Shown here: in pieces, positions 5,919-13,970 of the stretch | Numbering within the stretch: the stretch's first letter is position 1 | Layout: every line of letters starts with the position of its first letter | Assembly (NCBI GenBank): GCA_964409355.1 | Contig: CAYPDC010000111.1 | Span: 1-13,970 of the forward strand | From: PCC-10605 sp964409355 | GTDB taxonomy: Bacteria > Cyanobacteriota > Cyanobacteriia > Cyanobacteriales > Cyanobacteriaceae | Length of the DNA: 13,970 nt | Direction of reading: 5' to 3' | Made by a program: the position numbers and the translations under genes | The notes under the pieces: generated by a model | The model's input: only the letters and a program-made list of their open reading frames with translations | Databases searched by the model: none | What the model was told of the DNA's origin: nothing

Positions 5919-6062
5919 GAAAAAAGTAAAAATAGTTTTTAAAAATTTAGATTATTAGCGAAATATCTTCATTATTTACTCATTATTCGCTTATTTGAAA
6001 ATGGTGCGGCTCTTTTAAAGATATAAACAGATAGTTAAATCAATACCCCAAAAGGGTAATTT
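5919..6062. other. AT-rich gap between the transposon end and devB
   Basis: No coding capacity is seen. The only structure is a hairpin TACCCC-AAAA-GGGTA (6044-6058) followed on the plus strand by ATTTTTATAA, directly beyond the devB stop codon. It could end devB transcription or transcription coming from the left. Confidence 0.4.
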
Positions 6063-7364
6063 TTATAATAAAATACTGACGATTACTTGGGAATAAATCA
6101 GATTTTTGATTTTATTATTATCTTCAGGATTAACGGCTATTTTTACCTCCACAACTCTAGCATCAATATTGGCAGCCGGATCAGTTTCTAACACATCTTT
6201 TTTGCCGATTTTATTGCTTATTTCGATAACTTCGCCCTTAATCTTACCTTCAAAGCTATTATTTTCACTTTTTATCTCTGTTTCTTGTCCTAGCTTCACT
6301 TTATTTCTATCACTTTCATAAATTTCCGCTATCACTACCATTTCTTGAGTATTCCCCATTTCCACGATTCCCTCCTCACTGCTGATATTTTCTCCCCCAT
6401 AAGCCTTTATATCAATAATCTCTCCATCAATGGGGGCTTTAATAATAGTCAACTCTAAATCTATTTCTGCTTGATTAATAAGCGCGATCGCCCTTTCTAC
6501 TTCCCCTTGAGCCTGTGCCACGTCCACTTCTCTAATTTCGCTGATTTCATTTAAAGTTGCCTCCGCCGAAGCAATGCGTTTTCTGAGACTATTTGCCCTT
6601 TGAGTGGCATCCGCTTGAGTTTCTTTAATTTCCTCTGTCAAAGTGCTAACGGTTTTATTATAGATAGCCATAGCCTCTTGATAGCGTTGTTTTGCTGTCT
6701 CAAGGGTTAAGGCACGACTATCCAATTCTGAATCGGAAATAACTCCTTCTGTTGCCAGTGTCTGATAACGATTAAATTCCCCTTGGGCGTTATTTTTCTC
6801 CGCCTCTAATCGATTAATAGTCGCCTGTTTTTCCCACGTCTCTGATTTTAACTGTGCCTGTAAACGATCGAGCTTTGCCCTATCAGATGCGATCGCACCT
6901 TCTAATTCTGTTTGAAGTTGGGCAATAGTAGCCTTTTGAGCATTAATCGTGCCTTGTTTTGCCCCTGCCTTAACGATATTGAGATTAGCTTGGGCAACCT
7001 GTAAGTCTTTTCTTGCCCGTTCTAACTCAGCCTGTTTAATATCATAATCAGAAGTATAGGCGATAACATCACCTTGGTGAAGAAAATCTCCCTCTTTAAC
7101 CAGAAGAGTTTTAACCCTTGCCCCTGATAGATTAGGATTAGGAGCAACGTTAATCACCTCCGATAGAGGTTCAATGCGACCCAAACCAGTCACGGAAACA
7201 ATGGGGGCCGGTTGAGTAATAGTGTTTTCAGTGGGGGAGTTAACCCTTACCTGATTAAACACATAAACTCCAGTACCAATAACTATTATAGCCCCTACAC
7301 ATCCGCTAATCATAGCAATCGACTTGGCGTATTTTTGCATAATTAACAATTGAGGTTGTCCCAT
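6063..7364 (-). CDS. HlyD-family membrane fusion protein, DevB type
   Basis: This 433-residue periplasmic adaptor would couple an inner-membrane ABC exporter to a TolC-like outer-membrane channel. The N-terminus has one transmembrane helix (about 17-36). A lipoyl-like half follows with VTGLGRIEPLSEVINVAPN (58-76), characteristic of DevB proteins. A long coiled-coil hairpin spans about 105-300, rich in A, Q, E, K and R. The second lipoyl half (IIKAPIDGEIIDI) and a beta-barrel domain run to the C-terminus, ending in a complete VSILL tail. DevB proteins of heterocyst formers export glycolipids with DevC and DevA. Here devC and devA do not follow; after the stop come only the transposon end and tRNA-Asp. 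The partner must be encoded elsewhere, or the genes were lost. Expression is probably repressed by the divergent TetR protein. Confidence 0.88.
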   Translation of the reverse strand: MGQPQLLIMQKYAKSIAMISGCVGAIIVIGTGVYVFNQVRVNSPTENTITQPAPIVSVTGLGRIEPLSEVINVAPNPNLSGARVKTLLVKEGDFLHQGDVIAYTSDYDIKQAELERARKDLQVAQANLNIVKAGAKQGTINAQKATIAQLQTELEGAIASDRAKLDRLQAQLKSETWEKQATINRLEAEKNNAQGEFNRYQTLATEGVISDSELDSRALTLETAKQRYQEAMAIYNKTVSTLTEEIKETQADATQRANSLRKRIASAEATLNEISEIREVDVAQAQGEVERAIALINQAEIDLELTIIKAPIDGEIIDIKAYGGENISSEEGIVEMGNTQEMVVIAEIYESDRNKVKLGQETEIKSENNSFEGKIKGEVIEISNKIGKKDVLETDPAANIDARVVEVKIAVNPEDNNKIKNLIYSQVIVSILL

Positions 7365-7422
7365 GATCCCTTTTATGATTTAATAGATACATAGATCAGA
7401 ATGGCTAATCTACCCTTTTATC

Positions 7423-7452
7423 ATACTAGACCGTCTAGTCTAATCTTGTCAA
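7423..7452 (-). promoter_or_regulatory. devB promoter overlapped by the TetR operator
   Basis: On the minus strand, TTGACA (7452 to 7447) is followed after 18 bases by TAGTAT (7428 to 7423). A perfect 15-bp palindrome ACTAGAC-C-GTCTAGT (7425-7439) covers part of the spacer and the -10 box, the usual place for a TetR repressor to block RNA polymerase. It also lies 51 bases before the tetR ATG at 7491, so autoregulation is likely. Confidence 0.8.
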
Positions 7453-7490
7453 GAAAAAATTATGAATTATTCACTATTCATTGTGAAAGG

Positions 7491-8066
7491 ATGGAAGAAA
7501 AAACAGAACAAATATTAAAAGGAGCATTATCAGAGTTTTTGGAGCATGGTTATAGTGGTACAACCATGGATAAAATTGCAAAATCGGCGGGGGTTTCTAA
7601 ACAGACGTTGTATAGTTATTTTGGAGATAAAGAGGGATTATTTTATAGTTTAGTAAGTGATTTTGCTTGTCAAAAATTTAAGTTAGTTTGGGGTGAGCCT
7701 TTAGAAGGAAAACCTGAATTAGTTTTAAAAAATTTAGCGAATAGAATCATTAAAGAAATTAGTGATCCTCTTCATTTAAACTTTATTCATTTAATTGTTA
7801 CAGAGATTAAAAACTACCCCGATATTGCTCAATTATGTTTTAAAAATTTAGTTAAACCAGCGATTAATTTACTAACAAAATATCTGAAAGATTGTCCTGA
7901 TTTAAGTTTAGATGATCCCGAGGCGATCGCCCATATTTTTGTTAACAGTATTATTCATTATATTTTAACCCAAGAAAAGCTACAGGCGAAAAAAATTATC
8001 CCTCTGGAAAAAGAGCGATTAATTGATAATTTAATTCTACTAATTGTTAATAATAAAACAAAATAA
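7491..8066 (+). CDS. TetR/AcrR-family transcriptional repressor
   Basis: The protein has 191 residues from the ATG at 7491. The N-terminal DNA-binding domain is complete: ILKGALSEFLEHGYSGTT (helix 1 and turn), then the helix-turn-helix MDKIAKSAGVSKQTLYSYF (26-44) and KEGLFYSLV. The rest is the all-helical ligand-binding and dimerisation domain; the ligand is unknown. The frame is open from 7401, but that longer start would put the operator palindrome (7425-7439) and the devB -35 box inside the coding region, and its extra residues do not resemble the family. At 7491, AAAGG abuts the ATG, so the ribosome binding site is poor. It is divergent from devB and most likely controls export through it. 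It converges with mscS, leaving a gap of 10 bases. Confidence 0.9.
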   Translation: MEEKTEQILKGALSEFLEHGYSGTTMDKIAKSAGVSKQTLYSYFGDKEGLFYSLVSDFACQKFKLVWGEPLEGKPELVLKNLANRIIKEISDPLHLNFIHLIVTEIKNYPDIAQLCFKNLVKPAINLLTKYLKDCPDLSLDDPEAIAHIFVNSIIHYILTQEKLQAKKIIPLEKERLIDNLILLIVNNKTK

Positions 8067-8076
8067 CAAGAATTAA

Positions 8077-8913
8077 CTATTTGCGGGGAGGACGTAGTAA
8101 AGGATAAGGTAATTCATCCCTCTGAAAGTATTTTTTCGCCCTTCGGGTTAAGTCAGTTTGATAGATAAATTCATCCCTAGCATCGACAGGATAACATTTT
8201 AATTTAAAATGAGTTCCCCAAGGTTTTTCTTCCATTACCACAACAATCGGTAAATTCAATTGAGTATATTTGCTTGTTTGTGCGATTCTATATAGCAAGT
8301 AAAAAACCCTTTCAACATCCACATCGTGGTTAAAGTAAAAACTAATGACTGTTTGTGCTTCTAAACTACCTTTGTTAGCGTTAATAATAGACTCACTCCA
8401 TATTTTATTATGGGGAATAGTGACAATATTATCATCAGGAGTTTGAATCATAATCGCCCTTAATCCATAGCTGATAACTTCTCCGTAATCATCGCCAATT
8501 TTGATGCGATCGCCCACTTGATAGGGAGTTTCAAATAATGCTAAAATACCTGCTATAACAGAACTAGCATAGTCTTTAAAAGCAAAACCTAAAGCAACGG
8601 CGATCGTACCGGTGAGGGGTAAGATATTATTAGCTGATAAGTTGAGAAATAAATTAATTAATAAAACCCCCACTAAACCGAAAATAAATGCCCTCCAAAA
8701 AGGCAAAGACTGCTTGACTTTAAGGCGATATTTTAAAGGAACTTTTTCTGCTAACCAATTAATAGTTTTTTCAATCAGAATTTGTCCCCAATAGGTAACA
8801 AAAATGAGTAATAAACCTTGGAAAACTTTACTGAAAGTAATATCATCAATTAAACGAGATATTTTTTCCGAATCTGAAGCATCTATCTGCGATAAATAAT
8901 TTTTAATAAACAT
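8077..8913 (-). CDS. MscS-family small-conductance mechanosensitive channel
   Basis: The 278-residue membrane channel opens under membrane tension to release solutes in hypo-osmotic shock. Transmembrane helices lie at about 29-55 and 73-93. The pore helix is GTIAVALGFAFKDYASSVIAGI (102-123). It is followed by the beta domain with the hallmark YQVGDRIKIGDDYGEVISYG (131-150), IMIQTPDDNIVTIPHNKIW, and a soluble alpha-beta C-terminal domain to PYPLLRPPRK. It has three membrane segments, as in the short E. coli MscS class. AGGGAG lies 9 bases before the ATG. It is the last gene of a probable three-gene unit, 12 bases after the 398-residue protein, which suggests a functional link. Confidence 0.93.
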   Translation of the reverse strand: MFIKNYLSQIDASDSEKISRLIDDITFSKVFQGLLLIFVTYWGQILIEKTINWLAEKVPLKYRLKVKQSLPFWRAFIFGLVGVLLINLFLNLSANNILPLTGTIAVALGFAFKDYASSVIAGILALFETPYQVGDRIKIGDDYGEVISYGLRAIMIQTPDDNIVTIPHNKIWSESIINANKGSLEAQTVISFYFNHDVDVERVFYLLYRIAQTSKYTQLNLPIVVVMEEKPWGTHFKLKCYPVDARDEFIYQTDLTRRAKKYFQRDELPYPLLRPPRK

Positions 8914-8925
8914 TGTAATTTCTCC

Positions 8926-10122
8926 CTAAACTAAAAAGTGGTTATCTTTTAAATCTTGATTCAATTTAGGATAAAAAAGAGGATTAATGGCTATGTTTTG
9001 ATTATCTAAAAAATGGATTAAATTCAGATTTATTAAACATTCTATTTGAGAAGTTATATGAATTTGATCATCCCCTAAAATCTTCGCTAAATCCTGTTTA
9101 TTTAAGTGATTGTGTAATCCTAAACAAAATAATAAGTAGCGATCGCTCTGAGTAATACTAGGAAAATCAGGAAAGTGAGGATAATTAATTTTGAGATTAG
9201 ATAATCCTGTTTCTTCCTCCTTAAAATATCGGAAGGAATTAAAACATAACTTACTTGCAGTGGTTAAACATCCCTGAGACAAATTGGCGAGAGTCTCAAA
9301 ATACTTAGTTTGTAATTGGGAAATAATTGTATTTTCATCTTCATTTTGATTTGGTAATTCTAATAATCCCCTTAAATCATTCCAATTAAACTCAACTAAA
9401 TCCAAAACAGGTAATAAAATACCCTGTAAATTTTCCCCAGATAAAGGAGACAAATCCCACTCATTGCCGATATAAGCATCCCAACGATAAATTTTCACCA
9501 AAAACAACCATAACCAATGATTACAACCGATTATCCAAAACTTATTTTCGTCTTCATCGATTAAATTTAATAAATTTTCTAATATTTCTAAACCCTCTAT
9601 ACTGCGAGAAAAATAGGAGCTTAAATCAGGAATAAAAATAATTTTTTGCTCTGATTGCTTTTCAATTCTTAATATTTCTCTCTCTAAAATTTCTAATCTT
9701 TCTTGACGACTTTGAGCAAAACTATCTAAAGACAAAATTTGATAATCTAACTCCATTGCTTCATTGATTAAACTAGATTTTTGAGAAAAAATGGTCATTA
9801 AAAAATCTGATAAATTATCGACACAGTTACCTTTAATAACTAGACAATTTTTATACTTTTGCTCGTTGCGCTCGAGCCATTTTTGCACAGAATCACCAAT
9901 ATTTATTGCTAATATATCATAGTAAGATTTATAGATGGGTAAACTATCTAGTTTTGAATTTAATCGGTTGATTAATTTAGTCGGTAAAATCTCTTTTGGA
10001 TCGTAGTTGTTAATAGTATTTTCCCATTGAGATGCACTTTTCTTTATTTTTGATTTTGCTAAGGGTAGCCAAGTTTTTATTTTATTTGCCAGTTCATTTA
10101 ATAACATAAATGGCATTCTCAT
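8926..10122 (-). CDS. Unknown 398-residue protein resembling an ATPase without a Walker A motif
   Basis: I do not recognise a named family. The layout resembles an AAA+/STAND-type nucleotide-binding core. A helical N-terminus (1-85) is followed by the strand CLVIKGNC (93-100), where a P-loop would stand, but there is no GxxxxGK(S/T). A Walker B-like strand IIFIPDLSSYF is at 161-171, with Asp166. A sensor-1-like strand FWIIGCNHWLWLFL is at 195-208. The C-terminal 80 residues (SDRYLLFCLGLHNHLNKQDLAKILG, then ITSQIECLINLNLIHFL) look like a winged helix. It therefore probably does not hydrolyse ATP and may be a scaffold or sensor. No transmembrane segment is evident. Several Met codons lie near the start (residues 1, 3 and 6) and none has a clear ribosome binding site. 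It lies 6 bases after the coiled-coil gene and 12 before mscS. Confidence 0.72.
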   Translation of the reverse strand: MRMPFMLLNELANKIKTWLPLAKSKIKKSASQWENTINNYDPKEILPTKLINRLNSKLDSLPIYKSYYDILAINIGDSVQKWLERNEQKYKNCLVIKGNCVDNLSDFLMTIFSQKSSLINEAMELDYQILSLDSFAQSRQERLEILEREILRIEKQSEQKIIFIPDLSSYFSRSIEGLEILENLLNLIDEDENKFWIIGCNHWLWLFLVKIYRWDAYIGNEWDLSPLSGENLQGILLPVLDLVEFNWNDLRGLLELPNQNEDENTIISQLQTKYFETLANLSQGCLTTASKLCFNSFRYFKEEETGLSNLKINYPHFPDFPSITQSDRYLLFCLGLHNHLNKQDLAKILGDDQIHITSQIECLINLNLIHFLDNQNIAINPLFYPKLNQDLKDNHFLV

Positions 10123-10128
10123 TTTTTG

Positions 10129-10395
10129 TTAACTATTGTCAGAATTATTATTTTGATTACGGATCAAAAAACGAACTTCCTCTAACAATACATTAAATCT
10201 TCTATCATTTTCTGCTTTTTCTTCTTCTAGTTTTATCAGTTTGTCATCTGTTTCTCTCCTTTTTTGTTGCTCTTGAGCGGCAAGTTGTAATAGTGTCTGT
10301 GAAGTGACATTTAAACCCTCAACGGCTTCCTTTAAACCACTAACACTAGAAGCTAATCGATCGAGCATTTCATCAGTCCATCTTTCTACCGTCAT
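10129..10395 (-). CDS. Small coiled-coil protein, cyanobacterial WTDE type
   Basis: These 88 residues start MTVERWTDEMLDRLASSV, a start shared by many short cyanobacterial coiled-coil proteins of unknown role. They continue as an almost unbroken amphipathic helix (about 15-80, rich in L, E, K, Q and R with heptad spacing), ending in a polar NQNNNSDNS tail. It probably forms oligomers and has no enzymatic motif. It is the first gene of the unit with the 398-residue protein and mscS. Its upstream neighbour on the same strand is the CRISPR array, whose predicted transcript runs towards it. Confidence 0.8.
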   Translation of the reverse strand: MTVERWTDEMLDRLASSVSGLKEAVEGLNVTSQTLLQLAAQEQQKRRETDDKLIKLEEEKAENDRRFNVLLEEVRFLIRNQNNNSDNS

Positions 10396-10696
10396 AACTT
10401 TTTTGTTTTACAGATTAATTCTATTATCTGATTTTATCAACCATTGACAATTGATCGCACCCCACCTTCAAAAATGCGATCGCACTTCTAAGCCCCATAA
10501 AGGGCGGGGCTGTTTCATTTTCGAGAAAGAAAAAAGAGGGAGAGAGGGGGATGGGGGGATTTTGGTTTATAACGTTTTAACTAATAGAAAAAAATCCTTA
10601 TACATTGTTACCCTCAGTTAACCTAATTTTTTACTTTGAAACAGTCCTGCATAAAGGGGGAGTTAATTCCATCAGAGTGTCAAACGACATTGAACA
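10396..10696. other. Gap between the coiled-coil gene and the CRISPR array, with decayed repeats
   Basis: There are no genes. It holds a HIP1 octamer (10476-10483) and a hairpin AGCCCC/GGGGCT (10491-10511) whose loop side carries CCCCATAAAGGG, identical to the core of the CRISPR repeat. A purine tract (10523-10551) then runs into G-runs of 3, 5 and 6 (10538-10558), and a stretch with ATAAAGGGGGAG (10651-10662) is one change from the repeat end ATAAAGGGAGAG. The 34 bases between 10662 and the first intact repeat have the length of a spacer. This is the appearance of a decaying, leader-distal array end. Confidence 0.6.
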
Positions 10697-13600
10697 GTTT
10701 CCATTCAATTAGTTTCCCCCATAAAGGGAGAGAGAAATTATTGCCTACATAATGGGCGATCGCATCCTCAGTTTCCATTCAAGTAGTTTCCCCCATAAAG
10801 GGAGAGCGGCCAATTTCAGAACAAGATATTCTAGATATTTACAAATTCTAGTTTCCATTCAATTAGTTTCCCCCATAAAGGGAGAGAATAAAGTCAGACA
10901 CCCCGATCGACTCCCCTAGCTACTGATGTTTCCATTCAATTAGTTTCCCCCATAAAGGGAGAGTAAATAAATTTGGAGTTCCCATGTACGGGATTTCAAT
11001 ATTGTTTCCATTCAATTAGTTTCCCCCATAAAGGGAGAGAACTTAGGATGTTTCTTGGGAATGGCATATAACCATTGTTTCCATTCAATTAGTTTCCCCC
11101 ATAAAGGGAGAGTTGCGACTGTAGTGTTCGCAAAGCTAAGAGAATAAAACAATTCAGGTTTCCATTCAATTAGTTTCCCCCATAAAGGGAGAGTAGAGAT
11201 GTTTAAACTTTCAAGAACAAAGAGTTTACTGTTTCCATTCAATTAGTTTCCCCCATAAAGGGAGAGTTTAAATCCACCTCTGGGTGGTATTGCGTTATTA
11301 GCACTAACGTTTCCATTCAATTAGTTTCCCCCATAAAGGGAGAGAAATATCCGATTATGAATATCTTGAATTAGAATTAGTTTCCATTCAATTAGTTTCC
11401 CCCATAAAGGGAGAGACCGATACTTAAATCAGATTGACGAAGGTAAACAATGTTTCCATTCAATTAGTTTCCCCCATAAAGGGAGAGAACTACATTCAAA
11501 ATTATAAAATAGGCAAACCTAACTTAGTTTCCATTCAATTAGTTTCCCCCATAAAGGGAGAGAAGCAGTGATTCGCTTTTGGCTCCCAGACGGCAAGTTT
11601 CGTTTCCATTCAATTAGTTTCCCCCATAAAGGGAGAGTCAAAAATAATGATCTATCATTAGATGGAATATATATAGGGTTTCCATTCAATTAGTTTCCCC
11701 CATAAAGGGAGAGTTAGAATATCTTATTGAAATCTTGATGAGATATAAGAATAAGTTTCCATTCAATTAGTTTCCCCCATAAAGGGAGAGCTATGACTGG
11801 AGCGATCCTGTTGGTCGCCAACTTGCTGTTTCCATTCAATTAGTTTCCCCCATAAAGGGAGAGTCCCAGAGAACAAGTTTCTAATTTGTTTCCATTGGTT
11901 GTTTCCATTCAATTAGTTTCCCCCATAAAGGGAGAGAGGACAATTACCAGATACCACCAGACTTAACTCTACCCCATCAAAATTGCCGTGACGGATATAA
12001 TAAGGTGCTAAATCAGGGTTTCCATTCAATTAGTTTCCCCCATAAAGGGAGAGATACCAATATTTCGTCTTGATGGACAGTATGTTTATAGGTTTCCATT
12101 CAATTAGTTTCCCCCATAAAGGGAGAGTGAACATGAGATCTTGACAGTGGCAACCCGAATTGGTGAGTTTCCATTCAATTAGTTTCCCCCATAAAGGGAG
12201 AGTGCCACCCATTTAAGGTTAATTCAAAACTAGCTTTTGTTTCCATTCAATTAGTTTCCCCCATAAAGGGAGAGTTGGTTAATTGAAGCGTTAGAAATGA
12301 TAGTTAAATGTTTCCATTCAATTAGTTTCCCCCATAAAGGGAGAGTTACACCCCTAAACAATACAAAGATGAAAAAAGATGTTTCCATTCAATTAGTTTC
12401 CCCCATAAAGGGAGAGTAACAATAAAACAATATGACTATCTCAGAACTAACTATTCATGTTTCCATTCAATTAGTTTCCCCCATAAAGGGAGAGTGAATA
12501 TCTGCAAGCTCACACTACATTGGTAAGATATAACGTTTCCATTCAATTAGTTTCCCCCATAAAGGGAGAGTTGGATCGTATTACCAGAGTATATCTGGAT
12601 AAGAAGTTTCCATTCAATTAGTTTCCCCCATAAAGGGAGAGAAATCGAGAACGCTGAACCAAGACAAGGTTACTCACTGTTTCCATTCAATTAGTTTCCC
12701 CCATAAAGGGAGAGTAAATCTTGATAAAACCCACTATAAAGCATAGCTTATGTTTCCATTCAATTAGTTTCCCCCATAAAGGGAGAGTCAGCAAATACGA
12801 AATCAAAGCTTGGGTAACAAACCAAGGTTTCCATTCAATTAGTTTCCCCCATAAAGGGAGAGACTCGGTCAAGTGCGAGTTATCAACGAACTAAACAAAG
12901 TTTCCATTCAATTAGTTTCCCCCATAAAGGGAGAGTTAATTCTTTATTGATAAGGTATTCTATTTCTCCTTGTTTCCATTCAATTAGTTTCCCCCATAAA
13001 GGGAGAGAAGAATGGATGCCTGAAGTAGCTGATTGGTATATCAAGTTTCCATTCAATTAGTTTCCCCCATAAAGGGAGAGACAAGCACCATGCCGATTCA
13101 TGGTTAGTCGTGACTTCTCTGTTTCCATTCAATTAGTTTCCCCCATAAAGGGAGAGTTAACAGTAGCGGGTCCTGCTTGTTGTAACGTTTTAGAGTTTCC
13201 ATTCAATTAGTTTCCCCCATAAAGGGAGAGAGGACAATATCAAGTATCCAGATTGTTATACTTGCGTTTCCATTCAATTAGTTTCCCCCATAAAGGGAGA
13301 GAGGTTAGTTTGCCACCATTGCCCGTTTGAAGCTGTCTCAATCGCTGTTTCCATTCAATTAGTTTCCCCCATAAAGGGAGAGTTTCAGGCGCTGTTGTAT
13401 TACAAGTACAACAATTCCGTTTCCATTCAATTAGTTTCCCCCATAAAGGGAGAGCCCGCGGATATGCCAATCGCCATCATTGAATGGGCTACTTTGGTTT
13501 CCATTCAATTAGTTTCCCCCATAAAGGGAGAGCGAGGGCCTATGTACGACAAAATAAAAAACACCAGCAAAGTTTCCATTCAATTAGTTTCCCCCATAAA

Positions 13601-13970
13601 GGGAGAGTTAGCTGTGAAGCTGGGAAGTGGGGGTACTCTAAAGGTTTCCATTCAATTAGTTTCCCCCATAAAGGGAGAGTTATGAGGGATGTTTATATAA
13701 ACGCCTCGGTGGCGAGTTTCCATTCAATTAGTTTCCCCCATAAAGGGAGAGATACTGTCCATTCATTGCCCACCAGTCATATCCTTGTTTCCATTCAATT
13801 AGTTTCCCCCATAAAGGGAGAGCTGCTTGTGGAGTCGTTCTGACGGGGGCATAGAGTAAGTTTCCATTCAATTAGTTTCCCCCATAAAGGGAGAGCTAAA
13901 GTATTATGGAGACACACTCCAATTTTGCATTGGTGTTTCCATTCAATTAGTTTCCCCCATAAAGGGAGAG
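10697..13970 (-). CRISPR. CRISPR array, 44 repeats of 36 bp and 43 spacers, running off the window
   Basis: The plus-strand repeat begins GTTTCCATTCAATTAG and ends CCCATAAAGGGAGAG. I counted 44 copies, the first at 10697 and the last at 13935-13970; the window ends on a repeat boundary. All copies are identical except the second (10771-10806), which has G for T at repeat position 13. Spacers are 35-45 bases, apart from one of 81 (11937-12017). Read on the minus strand the repeat ends ATGGAAAC, a typical crRNA 5' handle of type I and III systems, and TCTCCC/GGGGGA can pair using a G-U. On the plus strand the same stem has a C-A mismatch. Together with the variant and decayed repeats at the left end, this puts the leader to the right, outside the window. 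The long, variable spacers suggest type III. No cas genes are visible. Confidence 0.97.

Noticed and set aside
7401..7490. A longer tetR start at 7401.
   Set aside because: It would place the operator palindrome and the devB -35 box inside the gene, and the added residues do not resemble TetR proteins.
11937..12017. A hidden decayed repeat inside the 81-base spacer (CCCCATCAAAA at 11972-11982).
   Set aside because: If this were a repeat core, the flanking spacers would be about 15 and 30 bases, unlike any other spacer, and the rest of the repeat is absent.
11012..13470. Several minus-strand frames in the array encoding repeated LPLWGKLIEWK, and plus-strand frames encoding VSIQLVSPIKGE.
   Set aside because: These are translations of the 36-bp CRISPR repeat with spacers that happen to keep the frame. 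They have no ribosome binding sites or protein-like composition.

Overview
The window reads as chromosomal DNA of a low-GC cyanobacterium. Supporting signs are several copies of the HIP1 octamer GCGATCGC (for example at 10476-10483), a cyanobacterial RRM RNA-binding protein, a DevB-type membrane fusion protein, a WTDE-type coiled-coil protein and a heptad tandem repeat of a kind common in this phylum. A relative of Cyanobacterium/Geminocystis is my guess; the sequence alone does not fix the genus.

Layout. Positions 1-1709 (minus strand) hold a frameshifted, internally deleted leucine-rich-repeat gene, a CPBP membrane protease and clpS. Positions 1998-2696 hold a compact antitoxin/PIN-toxin pair with a near-consensus promoter that probably gives a leaderless mRNA. 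Next come a membrane-anchored hypothetical protein (minus), a cold-shock-type RRM protein with a long 5' leader and a 58-residue basic protein (both plus), a heptad repeat, argG (minus) and tRNA-Asp(GTC). Positions 6063-8066 are a divergent devB/tetR pair with a perfect operator palindrome inside the devB promoter. Positions 8077-10395 (minus) look like one operon: coiled-coil protein, a 398-residue protein resembling an ATPase without a Walker A motif, and an MscS channel. From 10697 to the last base runs a CRISPR array of 44 repeats and 43 spacers with no cas gene in view. It is probably transcribed leftward, with decayed repeats at its left (old) end.

The most notable find lies just downstream of tRNA-Asp, at 5786-5918. 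It looks like one end of a Tn7-like type V-K CRISPR-associated transposon (CAST). It has a TGTACAGT terminus, four TnsB-like boxes about 20 bp apart, and on the minus strand a repeat-like hairpin ending TTGAAAG. That is followed directly by a 17-nt sequence matching the 3' part of the neighbouring tRNA-Asp gene at 15 of 17 positions. The matching tRNA stretch is preceded by GTT, a V-K type PAM, and the transposon end starts 47 bp downstream of that PAM. This is the expected anatomy of a homing guide and the site it used. No Cas12k, TnsB, TnsC or TniQ gene is in the window, so it is either a solo relic or the left end of an element whose other end lies outside.
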